DNA from: an uncultured Oscillospiraceae bacterium
GTDB taxonomy: Bacteria; Bacillota; Clostridia; Oscillospirales; Ruminococcaceae
NCBI GenBank assembly: GCA_900539195.1
Contig: UQBC01000011.1
Span: 1-64,000 of the forward strand
DNA length: 64,000 bases
Direction of reading: 5' to 3'
The notes under the pieces were generated by a model. That model did not search any database, had not been told where the DNA came from, and saw only the letters and a program-made list of their open reading frames with translations. The position numbers and the translations under genes were made by a program. Positions 48,633-55,658 of this stretch are shown here, piece by piece (position 1 is the stretch's first letter; each line of letters opens with the position of its first letter).

Positions 48633-49589
48633 TTATTCGCTTTGTTCTTCGCCGCCGTTGTCGTCGGGTTCTGCCTGCGCCGCAGGTTCCTCCTGCTTCT
48701 CAGCCTTTTTCCTTGACGGCGCTCTGCGGTATTTTCCTCTGCCAAGCTCCTCAATCATTTTGAGTTGCGTCTGTATGCCTGCATCGGTAATTTCACTGCC
48801 GTTATCTATAATAACTGTACCGCTCGGTGCGTCTTTAAGCACCTCTACTTCAATATTCTTCACATTGTTGAACAGCTTTTTGAAATAGTCGGTATCTGCC
48901 GCCATTTCTTCGCTGACATCGGTCTTTGATAAGATCAGCTTTACATATTCACTGCCACGGAAGCTCTTTCCCGCTTCTTTTATGGTCTTTTTGATAACCG
49001 CCTTGTCCTTCTGACCGAGTGAGTTCAGCGTTATGCGGTTTACTATTTCCATTACCGTGTCGAATATCTCGACCTCGTAGCTGTCAAAAAGTTCTGCCTT
49101 GTCGCTTACCATCTGCTCGCTGAGCCTTTTGAGCTCTGCAAGCATATCTCGGCATTTGTCAAGCCCTGCGGCATAACCGTCCTCGTGACCTTTTGCAAAA
49201 CCGTCAGCCTTACTCTGTTCAAATATAGCCTCCGCCTGCGCCTTTGCCTTTGCCGCATAGTCCTGCGCCTGCTTTTCGGTATCGCTTAGTATTTTCTGTG
49301 CCTTTTCACGGGCTTCGGCAAGTGCCCTTTCACCCTCGGCACGATAAAAACCTGTTATCTTTTCTTTTTCCTGCTCCAGTTCCTGCCGGTGCCTCTCCGA
49401 GATCTGATCGTTGATTTCTGTGTTGTCCGCATCGGCATCAGGCTCTGCGGTGCCCTGCGGGATCTGCAGGATCTGCGAGATCTGCGGTGCGACAGGCTTA
49501 ACCTTTATTGAGTTGTCAATTACGACAGTATCGGTTGTTGGCTGAACAGGGTAATAATAACCCCTTCCTGCTTTGAATACGCCTGCCAA
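48633..49589 (-). CDS. fliH: Flagellar assembly protein FliH
   Basis: 318 residues: a variable N terminus, a long charged coiled coil (about 65-145, with AREKAQKILSDTEKQAQDYAAKAKAQAEAIFEQ) holding spaced Gly/Ala in GFAKGHEDGYAAG, a C-terminal globular domain (VMEIVNRITLNSL, KLILSKTDVSEEM), and a 35-residue basic/acidic tail that is not usual in FliH. It controls FliI and docks it to FliN. The start is TTG at 49589 with GAGGAA seven bases upstream. Confidence 0.87.
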   Translation of the reverse strand: MAGVFKAGRGYYYPVQPTTDTVVIDNSIKVKPVAPQISQILQIPQGTAEPDADADNTEINDQISERHRQELEQEKEKITGFYRAEGERALAEAREKAQKILSDTEKQAQDYAAKAKAQAEAIFEQSKADGFAKGHEDGYAAGLDKCRDMLAELKRLSEQMVSDKAELFDSYEVEIFDTVMEIVNRITLNSLGQKDKAVIKKTIKEAGKSFRGSEYVKLILSKTDVSEEMAADTDYFKKLFNNVKNIEVEVLKDAPSGTVIIDNGSEITDAGIQTQLKMIEELGRGKYRRAPSRKKAEKQEEPAAQAEPDDNGGEEQSE

Positions 49590-49610
49590 AATATATTCCT
49601 CGCTTTCGTA

Positions 49611-50615
49611 TTATGCGATAATTTCGTCTTCTTTGCCGCCCTTGGAGATGATGAGCGTGCCCTCGTCCTCAAGTCTGCGTATGATAGATACGATTCTCTG
49701 CTGAGCATCTTCAACATCACGCATACGGACATTGTGAAGATATTCAACGTCTGTCTGTACGCTTTCACGCATACGGGTAGACATATTTGCATAGATGCAC
49801 TCCGCAACTTCGGGTGTCGAACCCTTGATCGCAACAGCAAGATCCTTTGAATCGACCTCAGGAATGAACGCCTGTATTGCCATATTGTCGAGAGTTACTA
49901 TATCCTCGAATACGAACATCTTTGAACGTATATCGTCTGCAAGCTTCGGATCTCTGAGCGTCAGCTCGTCGAATATGTACTTCTCCGTTGCACGGTCTAC
50001 GTTGTTCATGACCTCCGCAACATAATCTATACCGCCGACCTCTGTGCTGTCGGCTGTAACAAGGTTATCAAACTTCTTTTCAAGTGTGCGCTCGATAGAC
50101 TTTACAACATCAGGCGATGCCCTGTCCATCTTAGCCATACGCTCAACTACATCTATCCTTGTTTTTTTGGGCAGCTCGCTTAAAATTGCCGATGCCTGAT
50201 CACTCCTTGCATAAGAAAGTATCAGTGCTATAGTCTGCGGATGCTCGTTCTGCACCATTGCCAGCAGATTCTTATAGTCTGCCTTGCGGACAAATGCGAA
50301 CGCTTTTGTTTGGAACTGCTTTGTTATCTTTTCAAACAGCGCTTGTGCCGTCTGCGGACCGAATGCCTTTTCAAGTATGTCACGGGCATATTCCACACCG
50401 CCCTCGGATATTACCTTCTGAGTAAGGCAAAGCTCATAGAACTCATTGAGAACGCTGTCTACCACTTCCATGGGGTAGTAGTTCATTCTTGCTATTTCAA
50501 GCGTTATCTGTTCTACTTCCTCGTCGGAAAAGTGCTTGAATACCTCGGACGCATTTTCCGTACCGATAGAGCTTATAATTATCGCCGCCTTTTGTGCGCT
50601 GGTAAGTGCCTCCAT
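49611..50615 (-). CDS. fliG: Flagellar motor switch protein FliG
   Basis: 334 residues, with the three FliG domains. The N terminus (TSAQKAAIIISSIGTENASEVFKHFSDEEVEQITLEIARM) binds FliF, the middle contacts FliM (NEHPQTIALILSYARSDQASAILSELP), and the C-terminal torque helix carries the charged residues in RDPKLADDIRSKMFVFEDIVTLD. ATG 50615 is 27 bases after fliF. Confidence 0.97.
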   Translation of the reverse strand: MEALTSAQKAAIIISSIGTENASEVFKHFSDEEVEQITLEIARMNYYPMEVVDSVLNEFYELCLTQKVISEGGVEYARDILEKAFGPQTAQALFEKITKQFQTKAFAFVRKADYKNLLAMVQNEHPQTIALILSYARSDQASAILSELPKKTRIDVVERMAKMDRASPDVVKSIERTLEKKFDNLVTADSTEVGGIDYVAEVMNNVDRATEKYIFDELTLRDPKLADDIRSKMFVFEDIVTLDNMAIQAFIPEVDSKDLAVAIKGSTPEVAECIYANMSTRMRESVQTDVEYLHNVRMRDVEDAQQRIVSIIRRLEDEGTLIISKGGKEDEIIA

Positions 50616-50642
50616 ATATATCCTTCCTTTATGCTGTCGATA

Positions 50643-52271
50643 TCATTCGCCGCTTTTCATCATAGAGCGTATGAGCTGGGCAACGACATCGGGATTTGTG
50701 CGTGAGAAATCTTTGATTTCCTTCTTGAGAACTGCACTCTTTGACTCGTCGTCATAGTCGTCAAGGTGCTGAATATTGAATTCTTCGTCCGGCTGTGGCT
50801 GAGGCTCGAAGCTGAGAGCGGCTGATTCCTGAGCCGCCTGTGCCGCCGCTGCCTGTGCCGCAGCCGCTTTTGCCTTAGCTCTTGCACGCTTTTTCTTCTT
50901 TGCGTTGCTTGTAAGTATAGCGACAATGAGAAGCGCAACAACCAGAAGTCCGAGCAGAATGATAATGTAAACTGTCCAGTCAACGCTTCCGCCTTTGTTT
51001 ATCGTATTGCCGTTGCCGTTTGTGCCGTTGTTTCCGTTTATAACGAACGGGTAGTTTGCAACCGTGACATTTGCAACGTCTGCGCCGATTGCGAATGCGA
51101 TTACTTCACGGAGCTGTTCCTTGTCCGCTTCAAGCATATTAATCTGATCTACAGTTACAGCCGCCGTTATTTTATCTACCGAATAGCCGTTCTTTTCAAG
51201 CTGTCTTATCTCGGTGTTTACAAGACGCTTTACGGTAATGCTGTTCTGATAGTAATATTGGTTATCGTCGTCGCCCGTGATAGTCGGATAGTTCGGTGAG
51301 ATGTCGCTGTTGCTTGTTGTGCCTACAACTCCGGACAGCGAGCCGATACCGCCCCAGCCCTCGTTCTTTGTGGAGCTTTCTATCATACCGCCCGATGTAC
51401 CGTCCTTTGCTATTGACGGGGTGTAGATTGTGTATTCCGACTTTGAGTTATCGTAATTGAGCGTTACGTTTACGTTTATCGTATAGTCCTTGTACAGCTT
51501 TTTGAGCGTGTCGTTGAGCTGACTTTTCAGCAGGTTCTGCATCTGCTCCTGGAAGTTCAGCCGTGACTGGTACAGCACGTCTTCCTCAACGGTCGTGTTT
51601 TCGCCTGTCAGAAGCTTGCCGTCTGTATCAAGTATCGAAATATTGTCACGTTCAAGTCCGGGCAGTGAATTGAGAACCAGTGCATAGATACCCTCAACCT
51701 GATCGCTTGTAAGCTGTGTGTCCTTCTTCAGATCGAGTTTGACGCTTACTCTGGGCTCTTCGCTGTTTGTCGAAATGACGTAATTGTTGTTTTCGGGCAT
51801 CGTTATAATTACATACGAATCCTTGACTGCACTTATCGTATTGATAGCCTTCATTATGTGCGTCTGTAACTGCTGTATCTGGAGTACCTTCTTTTCGGTG
51901 TCGGTCGACCATATACCTATGCCGCTGTTCCATACGTCAAAGTTGAATGTGGATTTCGGGTAACCCTGAATGCTCAGCTGCATTCTGACATTATCCGCCT
52001 GGTCGCTCGGTACAGAGATACTGCCGTCCGTACCCATTTTTACGTCTGTTATTCCAAGTTCGTTTATTGCCGAAACGACCTGCGAGCTTTCTTCGCTGTC
52101 AAGTCCCGTATAAATTGCTGTGTAACCTTTTTGATTGAGTACTATTGCAAGTACTATTGCGGCAACTATGACTACCGATATTGCCGTTATTATGAATATC
52201 CGCAGATTTTTCGCTAGCGAGCTCCATTTATCCTTGAACCCGTTCCAGAATGCGGAAAGCTTATCCTTCAT
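50643..52271 (-). CDS. fliF: Flagellar MS-ring protein FliF
   Basis: 542 residues. Membrane helix at about 25-45, the secretin-like ring-building domains (about 50-215, with YTAIYTGLDSEESSQVVSAINELGI), the FliF C-terminal domain, a second helix (about 430-450), an Ala-rich basic segment, and the FliG-binding tail (VVAQLIRSMMKSGE). It is the base on which the motor assembles. ATG 52271 is 30 bases after fliE. Confidence 0.96.
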   Translation of the reverse strand: MKDKLSAFWNGFKDKWSSLAKNLRIFIITAISVVIVAAIVLAIVLNQKGYTAIYTGLDSEESSQVVSAINELGITDVKMGTDGSISVPSDQADNVRMQLSIQGYPKSTFNFDVWNSGIGIWSTDTEKKVLQIQQLQTHIMKAINTISAVKDSYVIITMPENNNYVISTNSEEPRVSVKLDLKKDTQLTSDQVEGIYALVLNSLPGLERDNISILDTDGKLLTGENTTVEEDVLYQSRLNFQEQMQNLLKSQLNDTLKKLYKDYTINVNVTLNYDNSKSEYTIYTPSIAKDGTSGGMIESSTKNEGWGGIGSLSGVVGTTSNSDISPNYPTITGDDDNQYYYQNSITVKRLVNTEIRQLEKNGYSVDKITAAVTVDQINMLEADKEQLREVIAFAIGADVANVTVANYPFVINGNNGTNGNGNTINKGGSVDWTVYIIILLGLLVVALLIVAILTSNAKKKKRARAKAKAAAAQAAAAQAAQESAALSFEPQPQPDEEFNIQHLDDYDDESKSAVLKKEIKDFSRTNPDVVAQLIRSMMKSGE

Positions 52272-52301
52272 CTATATATGTATCCTTCCCTGATAATCGG
52301 A

Positions 52302-52607
52302 TTAAACAGTCATACGCATTATCTCGTTGTATGCGTCGACAGCCTTGTTCTTGACAGTAACAAGCAGATCCACAGCGGTAGCCGCCTTTTCGAGATTGAC
52401 CTGTATCTGAGCAAGGTCGTCGACATCGCCGAGCATAAGGTCGATCGAATCCTGCTGAACCTGTGCGTCGGTTTCCTTGACGTTATTTACAAGCGACTCG
52501 AAGATATCAAAGAATGTAGCGTCGCTTTCGGTTTTATCTTCAGTCTGCTTTTTCTGACTTATCGTTTCCATAGGGGCGATATTGCTTGTAAGCGGTACTA
52601 TAAACAT
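52302..52607 (-). CDS. fliE: Flagellar hook-basal body complex protein FliE
   Basis: 101 residues. The C-terminal two thirds show the FliE pattern: SDATFFDIFESLVNNVKETDAQVQQDSIDLMLGDVDDLAQIQVNLEKAATAVDLLVTVKNKAVDAYNEIMRM. FliE links the MS ring to the rod. It lies 24 bases after flgC and 30 before fliF. Confidence 0.93.
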   Translation of the reverse strand: MFIVPLTSNIAPMETISQKKQTEDKTESDATFFDIFESLVNNVKETDAQVQQDSIDLMLGDVDDLAQIQVNLEKAATAVDLLVTVKNKAVDAYNEIMRMTV

Positions 52608-52631
52608 CTATATCAGTTCCTTTCGGTTGTC

Positions 52632-53114
52632 TTAGTTATTTCCTATGCTGAGTGCTGTCTGCGCCATTGATTTGACGGCGTTCAGCACAGCGAGGTTGGC
52701 TTCATACGAACGTGTAGCCGCCATAGCGTCCATTTCCTCTTCCGCTACGTCAACGTTTGGCAGATAGTAATATCCGTTTTCGTCTGCGTCGGGGTGGGTC
52801 GGGTCGTACACGGGTGTAAGCGGTGTTTCGTCCTTGACTATCTCAGTTACAAGCACACCCTTGTTTTTAGTCGCAGAAACAGTATTCGCAGGCACTCCCC
52901 CTGCTATTTTTTCTTTCCTCTTTGCTATTGTTTCCTCAAGCACTGAGTTGAAACCCTTGTTTTCGCTGAACAGTACGACCTGCCTTCTGTACGGCGTACC
53001 GTCCTCCGTTCTGGTGGTTTTTGCGTTCGCAACATTCTGCGAAATTACATCAAGACGCAGTCTTTCCGCTGCCATTCCCGATGCGGCTATATTAAGCGAG
53101 CTTAAAAACGCCAT
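52632..53114 (-). CDS. flgC: Flagellar basal-body rod protein FlgC
   Basis: 160 residues. N-terminal signature SLNIAASGMAAERLRLDVISQNVANAKTT (about 5-33) and C-terminal VDVAEEEMDAMAATRSYEANLAVLNAVKSMAQTALSI, typical of the proximal rod. In the middle an insertion of Lys/Asn-rich sequence makes it slightly longer than usual (about 150). A hairpin repeat lies between it and flgB. Confidence 0.94.
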   Translation of the reverse strand: MAFLSSLNIAASGMAAERLRLDVISQNVANAKTTRTEDGTPYRRQVVLFSENKGFNSVLEETIAKRKEKIAGGVPANTVSATKNKGVLVTEIVKDETPLTPVYDPTHPDADENGYYYLPNVDVAEEEMDAMAATRSYEANLAVLNAVKSMAQTALSIGNN

Positions 53115-53199
53115 GCAAAAAACTCCTTTCTGTATGTCAAAAAAGCGTTGAAATCCGTTTCACTGTATATAATCCATTATTTTAAAGCGTCTGCTTTAA

Positions 53200-53229
53200 G
53201 GCAATAGCCGTTAATTGTGCGGTATTGCC
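53200..53229 (-). repeat. Hairpin repeat between flgB and flgC
   Basis: GGCAATA and TATTGCC pair around GCCGTTAATTGTGCGG (partly self-pairing GCCG/CGG), and flanking TTTAAAGC/GCTTTAA adds a second small stem. It matches the reverse complement of 8206-8231. No T tract follows, so it is not a terminator; it may protect or attenuate the mRNA at the flgB-flgC junction. Confidence 0.6.
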
Positions 53230-53234
53230 TAAAA

Positions 53235-53618
53235 TTACGTTTTCATTGCCGAGCGCAGTCTGGTGAACTCTCCGTTCATCTGGTTTTTGAGCGCCTGATA
53301 CTGTAACTGTACCTTTGCAAGTTCGTTTGACTGTGAGTCAACATCTACGTTATTACCGTCCGGCTGAGTGTTTGTGTCGTCGTCCTCGTACACTCTCGTT
53401 GCAAGCTCTACCTGCTTTGAGCCATCCTTAGCCTTACCGCCGATAACGCTGGTGTTTTCCATTCTGTCTTTGAGAACAGCATAAAAGTCAAGATACTTAC
53501 AGTTATAACCGGGGGTATCCTGATTGGCTATGTTCTGTGCAATTATCTGCTGCTTCTGCCACATTACCGAAAGTCCCTGCTCGGTTATGCGGAAAGCGTT
53601 TGTGTTGAAAAGTGCCAT
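53235..53618 (-). CDS. flgB: Flagellar basal-body rod protein FlgB
   Basis: 127 residues. LSVMWQKQQIIAQNIANQDTPGYNCKYLDF is the FlgB rod signature; the C-terminal helix LAKVQLQYQALKNQMNGEF completes it. It is the first gene of the flagellar cluster, preceded by AAAGGAGG and a sigma-A-type promoter about 190 bases upstream. Confidence 0.93.
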   Translation of the reverse strand: MALFNTNAFRITEQGLSVMWQKQQIIAQNIANQDTPGYNCKYLDFYAVLKDRMENTSVIGGKAKDGSKQVELATRVYEDDDTNTQPDGNNVDVDSQSNELAKVQLQYQALKNQMNGEFTRLRSAMKT

Positions 53619-53801
53619 ATATCCTCCTTTTCAGGCTGAGGTCTTTCCTGACTGTTAATGACTTTAACAGGTTCTGTATTTTGTGCGTTTCAGTAGCACC
53701 GTTACAATATATAGAAAAGTAATTTTAACTATGTAAAAATTACACGAGTTTTGGCACTATTTTAACATTTTTTAGCTTTAATGCCACCAACTCAATTGTA
53801 T
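53619..53801 (-). other. Leader of the flagellar cluster
   Basis: About 175 bases between the promoter and flgB. On the minus strand it is A/T-rich with repeated ATTTTTACATAG/AAAATTAC-type words but no stable stem I can identify. A role in post-transcriptional control is possible but nothing specific is seen. Confidence 0.4.
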
Positions 53802-53830
53802 ATTATACAACATTTTAAGATTTTTTGCAA
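53802..53830 (-). promoter_or_regulatory. Main promoter of the flagellar cluster
   Basis: On the minus strand TTGCAA (53825-53830), 17 bases, TATAAT (53802-53807). Transcription would start near 53795 and could run 31 kb to the terminator at 22834-22863. Confidence 0.75.
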
Positions 53831-53937
53831 GGCTAAAAGGAAAATTCTGTTGATTTTTTGTACTTATTTAATAAAAGCGTGGGTGTTTGATATGTAACAG
53901 CTGTATTTTTTCGTCAGACTGCACAATGGCACCCTTT

Positions 53938-54552
53938 TTACCACTTCCTGTCGAATGTCGGAAGCTCGCCGTATGAACTTCTTTTCCTTTGCCTGTAAAT
54001 CATTTTAGGACGTGGTACGGGACGGTTTTGCATCTGCTTTTTCCTGTCACGGCACTTAATATATCTCTGCGCCGCTATACGGCAGTGCCTGAATATTGTT
54101 TTCTGTGCGGTAAAGCACGACGGTAGCGTAACTGACTTTACCTCGGTAAACCCGTTATCGTTGAACCACCAGTTGTCAAATTCCGGCGCTCCGCGTCTTA
54201 TATGATATGTGAGCCTGTCACTGCTGCCCTCATAATATCTTATCTTCCCCGTAAAAGTAAGTCTTCCGTTTTTTACGAAAAGTTTCAATCCGTCATAGGG
54301 TATGACCCAGAGCTTGCGTTCAACGCCGCCGGTGTCGGCAAATATACGGCCTGCGTACCTGCTGTATACAGCTGCGCTTTTCTGAATTTCAAAGTAGGTG
54401 CTGCGGGTTATATGGCGCGCTCTCGTTTCGCATACGAGAAATATTATAAGGCTCAGAAAAAGCCATACTGTAACGCATACCGCAGGTATCAGAAGTCTTA
54501 CAGCGACAAAATTTTCTGTGCGCCAGTTTCTTGTCTGAAGAATCAGCGACAT
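53938..54552 (-). CDS. Membrane protein of unknown function; N terminus probably incomplete
   Basis: At least 204 residues. The ATG at 54552 has no ribosome site, but the frame stays open upstream for 40 codons and encodes a hydrophobic segment (TAIGAVLALPALLSLMSLIL), so the protein probably has two N-terminal helices (the second at about 17-40) and then a cytoplasmic part with many Arg, Tyr and Trp. No start codon is found in that upstream frame; a GGGAGG plus GTG lies in another frame, separated by a run of seven T (54643-54649 on the plus strand as A7). A frameshift at the run would join them. I do not recognise the family. It is upstream of the flagellar promoter on the same strand. Confidence 0.55.
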   Translation of the reverse strand: MSLILQTRNWRTENFVAVRLLIPAVCVTVWLFLSLIIFLVCETRARHITRSTYFEIQKSAAVYSRYAGRIFADTGGVERKLWVIPYDGLKLFVKNGRLTFTGKIRYYEGSSDRLTYHIRRGAPEFDNWWFNDNGFTEVKSVTLPSCFTAQKTIFRHCRIAAQRYIKCRDRKKQMQNRPVPRPKMIYRQRKRSSYGELPTFDRKW

Positions 54553-54695
54553 AAGGCTGAGAAGTGCCGGCAGGGCGAGTACCGCTCCTATTGCCGTGCT
54601 GGCTTTTCTGCACGCTTCGCGGTATCCTTTTGTATCGGCGTGAAAAAAATTCTGCGTACCCGCACCTCCCTTAAGACAAACTTCTGCTTATACTA

Positions 54696-54725
54696 ATTAT
54701 ATTATAGCCGCCTTACAAAAGTCAA
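54696..54725 (-). promoter_or_regulatory. Promoter of the unknown membrane protein gene
   Basis: On the minus strand TTGACT (54720-54725), 18 bases, TATAAT (54696-54701), about 35 bases before a GGGAGG ribosome site. Its presence supports a gene start near 54660, upstream of the ATG at 54552. Confidence 0.6.
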
Positions 54726-54820
54726 CGAACTTTTCTTAATTAAAATGTATAAAAACGATCCGCATTTTTTAAACAATTCGCAGAATTTTTAAAAGTCGAC
54801 GAAAAAACCGATGATTTAAC

Positions 54821-54849
54821 TTGATTTATTGGCTATTTTATTGTATACT
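54821..54849 (+). promoter_or_regulatory. Promoter of the PilZ gene
   Basis: TTGATT (54821-54826), 17 bases, TATACT (54844-54849). A weaker SigD-like sequence (TAAA, 14 bases, CCGATGAT) lies just upstream at 54790-54815; its spacing is short. Confidence 0.6.
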
Positions 54850-54934
54850 TAATGTTAAATGATATTATAGGCGTGTTGGGTACGGCAGTTTATGCTAATT
54901 TCCCCGTGTGTCTTTGAAAGGGGGAGTTGTGTTT

Positions 54935-55633
54935 TTGAGCTACAAGAAAGAAGAGTTCACTTCTTTTGAGATAACTTCGCTTGACGGCGAAAGGCTGTTC
55001 TATACGGAAAATAACTTTGACTTTCCCATAATGTACGATATGAACGATAATATTATCGACAATATGCTTATGATAAAAGGACGCCGGCTCCCGGAAATAG
55101 ATACATCGGAGTATGTCTATGTCATTGCCCGTATGCGCGACGGCGACAGATACAGATATAAGACCAACATCTCTGTGTCGACAGACAGACAGATGAACGT
55201 TGTATTAAGACCGGATAAGGCAGAACTGCTTGAAGAACGCAGACGTTATTTCAAGATAAAGACAAACGAGAGAGCATTCATCACACTGAGAACTCAGGAG
55301 GGTGATGATAAGCCTACTCCGCTTGAGCCGCCTGCCGAGATTTATATCAAGGATATCAATGTCGGAGGAGTGTTCTTCATCTGCACCGATATACGCAGAC
55401 ATTTTGCAAAGGGCGATAAACTGCTGTTGCTGGTCAATCTGTCCGGCACACGCCTTGAGCTTAACGCAGAGGTGCTGAGAGAACAGGCGATAGGATCTCA
55501 GGAAGCGGATACGGGTTACGGTTGCCGGTTTATCGGCGTTTCCCATTCGCAGGAAGAAATCATTTCCAGATATATTTACAAATTGCAGTTTGAAATGCTG
55601 CAAAAATCGCGTGAAAAACGTGATATGTTTTAA
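54935..55633 (+). CDS. PilZ domain protein, YcgR/DgrA-like (c-di-GMP receptor)
   Basis: About 232 residues. An N-terminal YcgR-like beta domain (to about 100) precedes a PilZ domain. The motif that binds c-di-GMP, RxxxR, reads RRRYFKI (Lys in the last place), and the second, D/NxSxxG, reads DINVGG. Binding is therefore likely but the first motif is not perfect. Such proteins bind the motor to slow it. The start is taken as TTG 54935, eight bases after AGGGGGAG; GTG 54929 is too close and GTG 54908 lies before the ribosome site. It is followed by a diguanylate cyclase gene 25 bases on. Confidence 0.8.
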   Translation: MSYKKEEFTSFEITSLDGERLFYTENNFDFPIMYDMNDNIIDNMLMIKGRRLPEIDTSEYVYVIARMRDGDRYRYKTNISVSTDRQMNVVLRPDKAELLEERRRYFKIKTNERAFITLRTQEGDDKPTPLEPPAEIYIKDINVGGVFFICTDIRRHFAKGDKLLLLVNLSGTRLELNAEVLREQAIGSQEADTGYGCRFIGVSHSQEEIISRYIYKLQFEMLQKSREKRDMF

Positions 55634-55658
55634 ATAAGGGCTTCGGAGGTTACACAAT

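Noticed and set aside
54790..54815. SigD promoter before the PilZ gene
   Set aside because: TAAA and CCGATGAT are present but separated by 14 bases instead of about 16, and a better sigma-A promoter follows at 54821-54849. Not excluded, but not called.
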